This document shows, one piece after another, positions 1-8,312 of a stretch of DNA of 20,315 nt. The notes below the pieces were generated by a model, which saw nothing but the letters and a program-made list of their open reading frames with translations, was not told where the DNA came from and did no database searches. The DNA is from Botryllus schlosseri (taxonomy: Eukaryota > Chordata > Ascidiacea > Stolidobranchia > Styelidae): NCBI GenBank assembly GCA_000444245.1, contig ATSW01010790.1, forward strand, positions 1-20,315. The letters run 5' to 3'. The first letter of the stretch is position 1. Each line of letters opens with the position of its first letter. A program made the position numbers and the translations under genes.

Positions 1-227
1 GGCCAGACACGGCCCGCCAGATGATTTCATCCGGCCCGCGGAGGAATCTATTGCAAACCCTAGCAATTAGCAGTCACCAGAGCTCACATTACAGATGGCC
101 CAATTCATGACTTATGTTCCACTTCATGCCTGTATAGTGAATACAGTCGATGGACAATGCTTTGCTTGAGTGACGTCATATTGACGGTCAATGTGTGACA
201 CCTCATTTTAAAATCCGCTAGTGGGCG

Positions 228-272
228 CTAAAGAGTGTCCGGAATTTGCTTAACAAAAATATGGTAACCCTA
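228..272 (-). repeat. hAT-like terminus, remnant 1
   Basis: Read on the minus strand, this segment begins TAGGGTTACCATA and continues into a GGACACT(C/T)TTTAG block. It matches the segment at 575-620 over about 45 bp in the same orientation. TAGGGTT.CCATA ends are typical of hAT-type DNA transposons. No matching opposite end or target-site duplication was found, because the rest of the element may lie left of the window. The GC-rich start of the window (about 1-45, with two GGCCCGC words) resembles the subterminal part of many hAT elements. Confidence 0.4.
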
Positions 273-574
273 TGATAGTGTCATCCGAGGACGCCTAAAT
301 GTCCTTCTTTATGGCAATTCGTCCTCCTTTACAGCTATTAGAGCTAATATGATGGACAGATTCGAGGGAAAATAGACAGACGCTACACATGAAATTCACG
401 GTTCGAACGATTGACGACCTTTTTTTTTGGTCAACCAGCAGAAAATGTGAAAGAATAACTGTATTTCGGGATTTGAGCCGAAAACCTTATTTTTTTTTAG
501 TCAACCAACCACAATTTCGTTGTGAATTTAACATTTTTTCCGAATTTTACTCCGGTATTGTAAGTCTGGAAATT

Positions 575-620
575 CTAAAAAAGTGTCCTCCTTTCCCGAT
601 TCCAAACTATGGAAACCCTA
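575..620 (-). repeat. hAT-like terminus, remnant 2
   Basis: The minus-strand reading starts TAGGGTTTCCATAG and passes into GGACACTTTTTTAG, paralleling the terminus at 228-272. Two same-orientation termini about 350 bp apart suggest two copies of one family, or one copy inserted in another. Between them lie scattered GTCCTYC words (290-340) and a 19-bp T-rich direct repeat (T8-RGTCAACCA) at about 421-437 and 491-507. No transposase remains. Confidence 0.35.
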
Positions 621-805
621 GCTTGTGAGGATGAATGCATTGGTGAAATGTCTTCATCTTCGAGCATCAGTATTTCGTGAATAGATTGGGTAGCAAGCCA
701 CTCAACGCTAGTTTCTGATTTGTTGACCATTGATACATTTATAGATATAAACGTTTCAAGACCATATATATCCAACCACTTTGCCATAAGGATAAATGGG
801 CATAA
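621..805. other. unassigned stretch
   Basis: An open minus-strand frame crosses this stretch (832 down to 575), but it runs on into the transposon terminus at 575-620 and resembles no family I know. I assign nothing here. Confidence 0.4.
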
Positions 806-1432
806 CCTCATCTCACTGCTAGACATCAGCAAAACAAATCGAATCGCGTATTAATCAATTGCTCAAGGCGTTATTATTCTGATCAGATGATTCAATATCT
901 TCAATTAACGGTAATGTTAACTGTGACACACAGAAACAAATACAACGTATACAATCTTGCGTTTGCTGTCATACGGAGCATATTCGAGAATGCACCGTGT
1001 AAACCGCCAGGCACAATTACTGAAGCGGAACGATCGTTGGTGCCTACTGCCGACCAGTGATGAGCGGATATTGAGAATCCAAATCCATCGGACAGCTCGA
1101 GCCTTTGATGAACTATCCCTCCGAATCCGAACAATTGTCAACCCAAAATCCATGCAAATCCGAATAATGCCGTCCAGAATTCAAAAAAATCCGAAACGAA
1201 TAACTTTTCTGAAGAATACTAATCGTACAGTTGAGCTGAGTATAGTCTTTACAGAGCCTAAGGTTATATTTAGCCGATTTATATTTGCTTGGACCTTGGA
1301 CAGAACAACTTTAGAGTGCTACTAGTACTATAAGAACGTGTTTACTGTCCGGGCTTGGTTGTCGAGCGGACGACTTTTTTTTTACTTGAAATCTAAAGTC
1401 ACGCCTGGTCCGAACTATCCAAAAATATCCGA

Positions 1433-1440
1433 AGCAGAAG
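1433..1440. repeat. target-site duplication of hAT-2, left
   Basis: AGCAGAAG here is repeated exactly at 2752-2759, immediately outside the inverted ends of hAT-2. Confidence 0.9.
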
Positions 1441-2751
1441 CAGAGGTGGTCAGTAACGAAGTACTTCTACTTTTTCGAAGTACTCAAGTAGTTTTCCTGT
1501 ACTTCTGGTACTTACGCAAGTATATCTGATTTTCGGTACTTCTACTTCTACTTCATAATATTATGTGATCTACTTACTTACTTCTCGCTATTTTCAGTTT
1601 GTCAAGTAGAAGTAGTTCGATCCTCAAATCAGGAACACAGCCTGAGGAATTTCGGGGCTGTTTGCACGGAGGATTAACATTTAATTTTCATAAAAGTTGA
1701 GTAAATACCAGAATTTTCGTCTCGCTTCGCGCGCAGTGGACACGGAGTTACCAGTATGATTTTACGAAAGTATCGGTGAATATAATATACGTAGCGGGTT
1801 GGCATGGTTCCGTTCACACTACATTGTCGCCCTTCGCCTATATGAAATATTTCATCACAGTATATATGTCTCATCACAACGTTTTAAACTGATGTTTCGC
1901 AATCTAGCATTTACTTATCATATCGTAATCTAGCATGTCTATGTCCATTGTCCATGGCGTGTCCTAATCTGGAAAAGTGGACTCTGACTTTTTTTAGTTT
2001 TAAAGCTGTTTTAGCATACCACCACTTTTGAAACTTTCTGGACTAAAGACATGAAATAGACGTTCTGCTTTTAGAAGTAGTATTTATATTTCACTTTAAA
2101 TTCCCAGTATCATATATTTTGAGTTCTAATTAATATCACTTCTTTTGTCTGGATAACATACATGTTAAAGTATAAAAGCAAGTGTGGTAATGCATTTAAT
2201 TGCCGGAAATAAAGCTACACAATATGGCATTTTTACGGTACACCATATTTTTTATTAACGTTTACTAATCGCCCAAAGTGTTTACACTCTATCCTAAACA
2301 ACTTCTGCGTACTGCTCTTCGACTAAACTACGGGCCTTATAATATGGGGGAGGGCGCAATACCATGATATTTTCGAAAACGTGCTGTTCGAGAAAACAGA
2401 GGATTAGTATCGCATTTCCATATCAATACTATCATTTTCATCCCATGATGGTGACGAATGCTTATGCTGTCGAAAATTGGATACCTCCTAGTATGCATCA
2501 ATATGAATCGAGCTCGGCACTTTTCGCATAGTTCAATTTGCACCTTTTGACAATCCATGTGAACGAATTAGGATCGTTTTCACAACTACTTACTTACTTG
2601 AGTAGATTTAAAGTCAGTCAATTCTACTTCTACTTCAAGTAGTTTTAGGTTGCCTATGGAAGAAGTACTTCTACTCGTACTTAAGAAGATTTTTTCTTCG
2701 CTACTTCTACTTCTACTTGAGTAGCTTTTTTGACTACTTTGACCACCTCTG
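1441..2751. mobile_element. hAT-2, nested in hAT-1
   Basis: Inverted ends CAGAGGTGGTCA (1441) and TGACCACCTCTG-like (ending 2751) are bounded by perfect 8-bp duplications AGCAGAAG. The element is 1311 bp. About 150 bp at each end is packed with TACTTCTACTT / AAGTAGAAGTA words, in the pattern expected of subterminal transposase-binding repeats. I see no hAT catalytic (DDE or RW) block in the centre (about 1640-2580), so the element is non-autonomous. It sits inside hAT-1 and is therefore younger. Its termini also match hAT-4 at 8313-8990. Confidence 0.88.
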
Positions 2752-2759
2752 AGCAGAAG
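2752..2759. repeat. target-site duplication of hAT-2, right
   Basis: Exact repeat of AGCAGAAG at 1433-1440. Confidence 0.9.
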
Positions 2760-2929
2760 TTACAACTGGCCGGAAATATCCGAAACAAAATCTGTAACAG
2801 AATCCGAATCCAATCCGACTTTCTCCAAAACTGTGCAAAATCCGGTCTGAACGCCATTCGAGTCCGTCTGATGCTCATCACTGCTGCCTACATTGCATTA
2901 GAACACTATGGTTACACGACCCTCAACGC

Positions 2930-2937
2930 CAACGGTG
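2930..2937. repeat. target-site duplication of hAT-3, left
   Basis: CAACGGTG is repeated exactly at 3380-3387. Confidence 0.9.
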
Positions 2938-3379
2938 CAGAGATGAGCAATTGAGCATTGAGCATGGATTAGGATTAGGATTTGAGAAAACCGGATTTGG
3001 GAAATTTTACTGGATTTTGATTGGATTAGGATTTGAGATTATATTTTTTATGGATTGAGATTAGGACTGGATTTACCGATTGACGAATGGTGACAAAGTT
3101 TTTCTGTCCTATAACGATTTTACAAAGTTTGCAAAGTTATCACTCTATTTACTTTTATACTCACGGAAGGTTCTATTTCTTTTTCTACAGAATTATATAG
3201 GCATAAGATGTCTAGGCTATAGCTTCCTAAGTGGTATTCCAAGTTGGAATCGGATTAGGATTAGGATTAGGATATGAATATGAATATATCAAAGTTCTGG
3301 ATTAGGTTTAGGATTAGGATTCGAGACTTCGAATTTGGATTGGATTAGGACATATGAATTTCAAATCCACTCATCTCTG
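2938..3379. mobile_element. hAT-3, 442-bp miniature hAT element
   Basis: Ends CAGAGATGAG (2938) and CTCATCTCTG (ending 3379) are flanked by perfect 8-bp duplications CAACGGTG. The interior is full of GGATTA / GGATTTGAG words (2970-3075 and 3245-3360), all reading the same way on the + strand. Their complement TAATCC parallels the TCCGAATCC words of hAT-1. With the shared CAG(A/T)GATGAG ends, hAT-1 and hAT-3 therefore look like opposite-facing members of one family. There is no coding capacity. Confidence 0.88.
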
Positions 3380-3387
3380 CAACGGTG
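3380..3387. repeat. target-site duplication of hAT-3, right
   Basis: Exact repeat of CAACGGTG at 2930-2937. Confidence 0.9.
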
Positions 3388-3800
3388 GCGTCAGACTATC
3401 AAATATTGACACTTATTTGATTCGTTAGCAGTTCGGGAGGTAGAGGAGATATGTAGAGGGTTATAAGAGTATAGCTGTGAAGGTATTGATGAATATGGTT
3501 GCCTGTAGAACCACTGACCTTATACAGTATATAACGCAGCCTAATTGCATCTCGCGATTAGCCTCTGATGTGTTATCGACCGAGACCAACGCTTATTCGT
3601 TTGGCGTGTCACATAGACCACGGAGTTAGGGTGATATCAGCTATGTTCAATAAGAGGGGTCGGTAATGTTCCGGGCCACAGCTAATACATGGCATTTTGG
3701 TGACCTGGTATGTCGTTAGATGCCACTATCGGTAAAAATCCTCCCTGAGACATGGTGCTTGTTAAAGTATGCCGTTATCAAAATCTCCATCACATCATCA
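3388..3800 (+). promoter_or_regulatory. shared 5' flank of SDR copy A
   Basis: This non-coding stretch aligns with about 5705-6150 upstream of SDR copy B, for example GGGTGATAT(C/G)AGCTATG and the TTGGTGA(C/T)CTGGTA word. Shared upstream sequence implies the old promoter was duplicated with the gene. I see no clear TATA box or other specific site. Confidence 0.4.
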
Positions 3801-4471
3801 GACCTGTATATATTTCTCTATATTCCGTGATACTTTAATGTACCTATATATATATCGGCTTTCAATTAAATAAAAGGGCAAAAGAAAACAGGAAACAAAG
3901 GAACATCAAGATATCAGTTTTGGGCCCTTATCAAGCGCCTCCAGCGTGGGCGGTCGTGGGCGTCTTCGAGCGATAGCCCGCGTTGCGCTAGCTCGGTCTC
4001 TATTGTTGAGCGCCATGTGGTTCTATTCCAGCCACCTCTGCGCCATGGCTCTGTCGGAATGTGGTTGATGATGGCGGCGGCTGGTTGATCGTCTTGATGC
4101 CGCACTAGATGACCGATTAAGCGTAAGCGTCGTTCAGCAGCCAGCAAACGGCATGGGACTGTTTTTGTGAGTTTGCGCAGAGCATTGGTGGATATGTGCT
4201 CCGGGTGGTGGATGCCGAGTGCGTAGCGGAGGAGTGCATCGTAGTTGGAGTTCAGTGTCTTAGCCAGCTTTTCTGTCAGCGTGAGTGCTTTTATTCCGTA
4301 AAGAAGAACCTGCTCGACAGTGGCACGGAAAATGCGGGTCTTGAGTTGGGGCGAGGCACTTGAGTGGAAGAGGCAATGTAGCCGTCTTGCCGCGCCCCAG
4401 GCCTTTGCTCGCCTCGCCTTGAGTGCTTTTCCAGAGTCCACGATGTACCTACGTAATTGAATGAGCATCTA
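3801..4471 (-). mobile_element. LINE fragment, 3' end of a non-LTR retrotransposon
   Basis: The minus-strand frame from about 4468 to 3914 (184 codons) is the region after the reverse-transcriptase domain. In order it shows a VDSGKALKARRAKAWGAAR segment (YLG-type thumb region), KTRIFRATVEQVLLYG, then RLIGHLVRHQDDQP and a final DRPRWRRLI. These blocks mark the C-terminus of LINE ORF2 proteins in which the RT is followed by an LLYG...L-L block. One frameshift separates FNYVGT from IVDSGK near 4455. Upstream RT motifs are missing, so the copy is 5'-truncated. A short 3'UTR ends in (TA)n near 3850. Limits are set by comparison with SDR copy B, where the flanks are adjacent. No clear target duplication was found. 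Confidence 0.8.
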
Positions 4472-4494
4472 TTCACTTCTTGTGTTAGATTTAC

Positions 4495-4678
4495 ATGACA
4501 GCTATGGAATTCTCGGATAAAGTCGTAGTAATTACAGGTGCCTCAGGTGGTATTGGATATGCGGCTGCTTTAGCCTTCGCAGAACACGGTTGCTATCTTA
4601 CCATCACATGACGAAACCTAGAGAATCTTTACGCCGTTGCAACACTAAGTAAAGGTAAAGGGGCCGAGGATGTATTTT
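4495..4678 (+). pseudogene. SDR family oxidoreductase, copy A (5' fragment)
   Basis: From ATG 4495 the frame reads MTAMEFSDKVVVITGASGGIG, an N-terminal Rossmann fold with the TGxxxGxG cofactor-binding motif at residues 14-21. SDRs of this type use NAD(P)(H) to reduce or oxidise hydroxyl/carbonyl groups; the substrate cannot be told here. The frame continues AAALAFAEHGCYLTIT, then has TGA at 4609-4611 where copy B has GGA (Gly), then RNLENL and SKGKGAEDV. After about codon 60 similarity to copy B stops and sequence like copy B's 3'UTR follows. The NAG, Ser and YxxxK regions are absent. With a stop and most of the domain missing it is a pseudogene. The family expectation is about 250 residues. 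Confidence 0.85.
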
Positions 4679-4730
4679 TTTCAATCATTTCGCACCGTAT
4701 TTTATTCAATTCTTCAAATTATTAGAAATA
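4679..4730 (+). other. 3'UTR-like remnant joined to SDR copy A
   Basis: CGCACCGTATTTTATTCAA then TTCTTCAAAT here parallels CGCACGTATTTACATTTCAA then TTCTTCAAAT at about 9231-9260, downstream of SDR copy B's stop. This suggests an internal deletion that joined codon 60 or so to the 3' flank. Confidence 0.5.
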
Positions 4731-5015
4731 TAACTGGTGAAAATACCATCTACTTCTAAATCTTGCACAGCACACAAGGTTCGGGGACAGCCGATCGAGG
4801 GCTCCAAACAAGACACAAGGTTCCGAGTCAAAATTCCATCTTATAACTAGTGTTTAATCGAGTCATTTTCATTTTACTACCGAATCAAGTTCGAGCTCAA
4901 GTCGGGGAGCAGAGGGCCATGTCCGAGTCATAGTGTTGAGACCTGAGTTCATGCCAGTGTGTTAAATATTCAGTTTCGAGTTCAAGTGATGTTCAAATCT
5001 ATTTTCACCACTCTA
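4731..5015. repeat. possible hAT remnant with inverted ends
   Basis: TA(A)CTGGTGAAAATA at 4731 faces its inverse CTATTTTCACCACTCTA ending at 5015, an imperfect inverted pair. The interior contains GTTCGAG, CGAGTC and GACTTG-type words. No 8-bp target duplication was found at these limits, so the true ends may lie elsewhere. Confidence 0.35.
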
Positions 5016-5400
5016 CTTGGTTGATATCAAATGCCTCGAATTCATAGTATACTCATTCCCTCGCTTTACACAGTTTCTGGCTTTGTTCGAAGTTACAATG
5101 AAATACCTATCTCGGCAGTACGAGTCTCGAGTCATATGACTTGGTCCAGTCATACGCATTGGCTCGAGTACAAGTGCTGGTCTCAAGTGGTCTCCAGGTA
5201 ATTTCTTTGTTTAAAAGAATGACTCGAATCTGTGACTTGGATTTCCAAGACTCGATAACGTATTTCCGTCAGACAGGCATGACGTCCGAGTGGCGGAATA
5301 CCATGCGAACATACCCCAGATATGTTGTAGGCCTGCGAATGCCAACGAAGTCCGAACATGCCCAGAGTGGTTTCTGAGTGGCAATACTGTCCGAATCCAC
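5016..5400. repeat. CGAGTC/GACTTG-rich stretch
   Basis: Words such as GAGTCTCGAGTCAT, GACTTGG, GGCTCGAGTACAAG and GACTCGATAAC are scattered from about 5120 to 5260, continuing the motif content of 4731-5015. They may be subterminal repeats of one larger decayed DNA transposon. From 5260 to 5640 I see no gene. A possible alignment with the duplication unit starts near 5600. Confidence 0.3.
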
Positions 5401-6267
5401 CCCAAACTTAATCCTGTCCCGTCGCTAGGATCCCAAATATGTTTACGAGGCGACCAGTAATTGCTAGATGCATCTGAACACTCATCCTTGAGTCACGTGT
5501 TGCGCATATATCCGTAGGTTAGTTATCTAGACTAGATGGCTGCCGATAGGTTTCAGAAATGCAGACCCTCAATCTCAACCAAAGCCTTGAGATTACCGTC
5601 GGAATCAACAGACCGATCACGCGTTGCTTTGTATTTTACGGGCAGGCTTCATAAAATTGTTTGACGGAAATTTGCTACTTGTGTGTTATAAACACAATTG
5701 GTAACTGACTGGTAAATATTGTCATATATTTGATGCGGTACCAGTTCGCGAGACAGAAGAGTTCTGAATAGGGCTGCGACTGTATGAGTTGAGTATTTGT
5801 GGTGGCATGGGCAAATATGAATTCAGTTCAGTTCAGAATGCTCGCAGAACTTGTACGTACCAGGAACTTGCGTCTTACGATTAGCCTAGCTTCTATCTAT
5901 GATGATGTAATGTCGACTGAATTCAACATGCATTCCTTGGACAATTAGACATGACACTCGTGAACATAGGGTGATATGAGCTATGGTTAATAAGTGGGAT
6001 CGTTAACGTTTCGAGCTAGAACTAGTACATGACATTTGGTGATCTGGTAGCCTACATCGTTACATATATGAATATCGGTATAGATGGTATAAGTCTTTCC
6101 TTCGACATTGTGCCTGTTGAAGTATGACGTCATTAACACCACCTTCGCATCATCAAACGTTCAGTTCTGCTATAAGATATACATGAAAGCTATGAAATTC
6201 TCCGAAAAAGTTGTAGTAATTACTTACAATGCCTCCAGTGGCATTGGACGAGCGGCTGCTTTGGCTT

Positions 6268-7802
6268 AAAGTTCAAGTCAAGTTTATTCATAAACTTTCA
6301 TAATTTCAAAACATCACAGGACTGCAATACAATAAATGATACGAATATGCCAAAACGACTAGCAGTATAGTCTTAAAATCAGACACCCACCTGAGCTTAG
6401 GCGATGTAAAGAGGAGGCATGAATGAAGGTAAAAGAAGATAATATAAAGTGGCTAGCGATAAAATCAGGGGGCAAGTGACGGAAGGCGAGAATGATATGT
6501 CAGGTTGTGGTCCGGTAAATGGTGAGGGCTGAATAGTATTTATTCAGCATAAAATGGCTTGTATTTCGACTTGAATGTGGACATGCTCGACGACTGTGGG
6601 ATGGCCGGCGAGATGTTGTTCCACACTTCAGTTCCGGCATATTTGATAGAGCGATGATCTTTTTTGTCAGCCATATGGTAGCTGGACGACGTGGACGCGC
6701 GTGTGTCGTACCTATGCACTTTTGATACCGAGGTAAAGAAGTCATTGAAGTTTTCGGGGCAGTGGTCGCAGTGGGACTGATACATAAACTTTGTAATTTC
6801 TAGTTTTCGCATATCTTTTATGTTTAGGACACTGATTTTTTGAGCAGTGATTTGTTGGACACACATCCTGGTCCCTTTGGGGCCCTGGCTATAACACGGA
6901 GGAACTGATGTTGTAGTTTTTGTAGCGACTTCGGTGCAGTTTTACTGGCAGTCCTCCAACAGATGATGCCATATTATAACTTCTTTTTCTATACTGTCTT
7001 CTTTACTTTCATTCAGTGTGCATGCTTCCTCTTTACATCGCCTAGGCCAAGGTGGGTGTCTGATTCCATAGACGAATCCAAGTCGCTTCGACATCTTCCT
7101 GTCTATTCATTGTATCGCATTTTTGTGGTGTATTGAACTGATGAAATTGCTAATAAACCAATTATGATGATGATGATGAATTAAAGAGTATCAGAAGGAC
7201 CCAGACTGGCATGTAGTCTCTAAGGCTGTAGAGCAGACCACAGTTTCGTGATATTTTTTTTCTTGCGACTGAATGTGACTCTTCCACGACATGCTCCAGC
7301 AGTCTAGTAAAACCCCAAGGTATTTCGCATTTTCCGAGTTGGGAATAGATTGACCAGCGATAGTAACAATTATTTTTTTCCGTAGTTTAAGGCCAATAAC
7401 TGGAATTTCGCGGTGCTGACGCAAAGATTATTGTCGGCCGTCAACTCATGCACTTTGTGCATTTGGTCACTGGTCACGGCACCCCCCTTAGCTTTAGAGG
7501 ATGAGTAAGAGAGGAGGTGAGCGAACAGTGTGGTATTCAATGAGGAGGACTTGGAAATGTCGTTGATATATAAGGGGAAGAGGACCAGCCCAAGCACTGA
7601 GCCTTGGCGTACACTACAGGTAACTAGTTGATGAGAGGACAAGATATTAGTGATTGAAACCATTTGTTGGCGTCCAGTGAGGTAGCTTTTCGCGAGATCG
7701 AGTTGTGGGCCCCGGAATCCGTAACGCGCAAATTTTGAAAGGAGATATTATGATCTACACAGTCAAACGCCTTTCTTAGATCAAGGAAAATACTACACTC
7801 CA
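6268..7802 (-). mobile_element. 5'-truncated LINE, CR1/L2-like
   Basis: On the minus strand the element begins inside the reverse transcriptase at motif A, FLDLRKAFDCVDH (about 7790-7750). It then has LLSKFARYGFRGPQLDLAKS in a shifted frame, motif B RQGSVLGLVLFPLYINDI (about 7615-7560), and a motif C that reads FAHL where an active enzyme has F/YADD. AKYLGVLLD and WKSHI follow, then RDYMPVWVLLILFN, QKLQHQFLRVIARAPK and FTSVSKVHRYDTRAS. The C-terminus ends at about 6540. A 3'UTR with AATAAA runs to 6268. It lies antisense inside SDR copy B, with a few SDR bases lost at the junction and no clear target duplication. A second LINE piece (6984-7180) interrupts it. Confidence 0.88.
6984..7180 (+). 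mobile_element. LINE 3'UTR fragment nested in the LINE, opposite strand
   Basis: TTCCTCTTTACATCGCCTA then GGTGGGTGTCTGAT at about 7025-7063 is the inverted counterpart of 6379-6425 in the host LINE's own 3'UTR. Similarity continues through ATT(C/T)ATTGTAT(C/T)GCA to an AATAAA (7152-7157) and an (ATG)n tail at 7164-7179. It is thus the 3' end of a second copy of the same family, in + orientation. It splits the host LINE's coding trace between LILFN and the YIIWHH-like continuation. Confidence 0.75.
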
Positions 7803-8312
7803 CGAACACGGTTGCTTTTCCATTATTACAGGACGAAACCTCGAAAATTTTGATACCGTTGCTACGCTTCGTAAAAGTAAAGGAGCTAAAGATGTGTTGA
7901 TTGTAAAGGCAGAGTTCGCAAGCCTTCAGGAGGTAGATTCAGTAATCGAGAATCGACATTCTTGTCACTAACGTTCAATATCACCGGGAATCCCGAGAAT
8001 AGTTAAATGCACGATTTTGACCGTCTCTTTCAAGTCAACGTAAAGTCTATGGTACGAATAACGCAGCAAGCAATGCCTTACCTGTTGAAGACAAAGGGGA
8101 ACGTGGTCAACATATCGAGTTATTGCGCTGGGAAGCAGGTCAATCAGTTTACAAAGACGATGGCGTTGGAGTATGTCCCAAAAGGAGTCCGCGTGAACGC
8201 CGTGTGTCCTTACGCAGTTTATACCGGAATAGCCAGGTACGGACTGAAGTGTGAAAAGGCTTCCTCTGTATACAGCTTGTCGCAGAGGTCAGCATTGCTA
8301 CTCAAGTAGAAG

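Larger units (their letters stand above)
1055..2883. mobile_element. hAT-1, non-autonomous hAT element (interrupted)
   Basis: The termini are CAGTGATGAGC at 1055 and its inverse GCTCATCACTG ending at 2883. They are flanked by 8-bp direct repeats CTGCCGAC (1047-1054) and CTGCCTAC (2884-2891), which match at 7 of 8 positions. An 8-bp duplication with CAG...CTG ends is the hAT signature. The subterminal parts are rich in the word ATCCGAA on one strand (about 1070-1200, 1410-1432 and 2770-2850). Without the nested hAT-2 it is about 510 bp, too short for a transposase, so it would have depended on an autonomous hAT in trans. Its ends match hAT-3. Confidence 0.8.
806..3428 (+). pseudogene. unidentified open frame split by hAT insertions
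   Basis: Frame +: positions 806-1054 are open for 83 codons after a TAA. The frame contains YNLAFAVIRSIFENAPC and PPGTITEAERSLVPTA. If hAT-1 and hAT-3 are removed, each with one copy of its target duplication, the same frame continues through 2892-2937 (IALEHYGYTTLNANG) and 3388-3425 to a TAG at 3426. That makes about 111 codons. The frame survives two transposon junctions and its composition looks protein-like, but I recognise no family. There is no convincing start codon context. An ATG inside the frame (QLTVML, near 914) is one candidate. It could be the end of a host gene lying upstream of the SDR locus, or chance. Confidence 0.25.
2892..4730 (+). repeat. SDR locus duplication unit A
   Basis: This stretch aligns with 5640-9290 once transposons are set aside. 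Matching blocks include the region after hAT-3 (AAATATTG...TATTTGAT, then AG(A/C)AGTTCG-type sequence, 3388-3460 against about 5700-5770), the block GGGTGATAT(C/G)AGCTATG (about 3630-3720 against 5970-6060), the ATG region, and a 3'UTR-like tail (4690-4725 against 9230-9265). Because upstream flank is shared, this looks like duplication of genomic DNA and not retroposition of an mRNA. The left limit may lie further upstream, since weak similarity continues to about position 1000. Confidence 0.65.

Noticed and set aside
575-832. Minus-strand 85-codon frame
   Set aside because: It reads into the hAT-like terminus at 575-620 and matches nothing known.
901-1325. Overlapping open frames on both strands, including the + frame from 957
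   Set aside because: They run through the border of hAT-1 at 1055. The frame that stays open across the element is a different one and is reported separately.
4291-4476. Second minus frame overlapping the LINE
   Set aside because: It is a shadow of the LINE C-terminal frame, apart from the FNYVGT block already counted as the frameshifted upstream part.
5141-5405. Two opposed open frames
   Set aside because: They lie in the CGAGTC-rich repeat, which favours open frames on both strands without coding.
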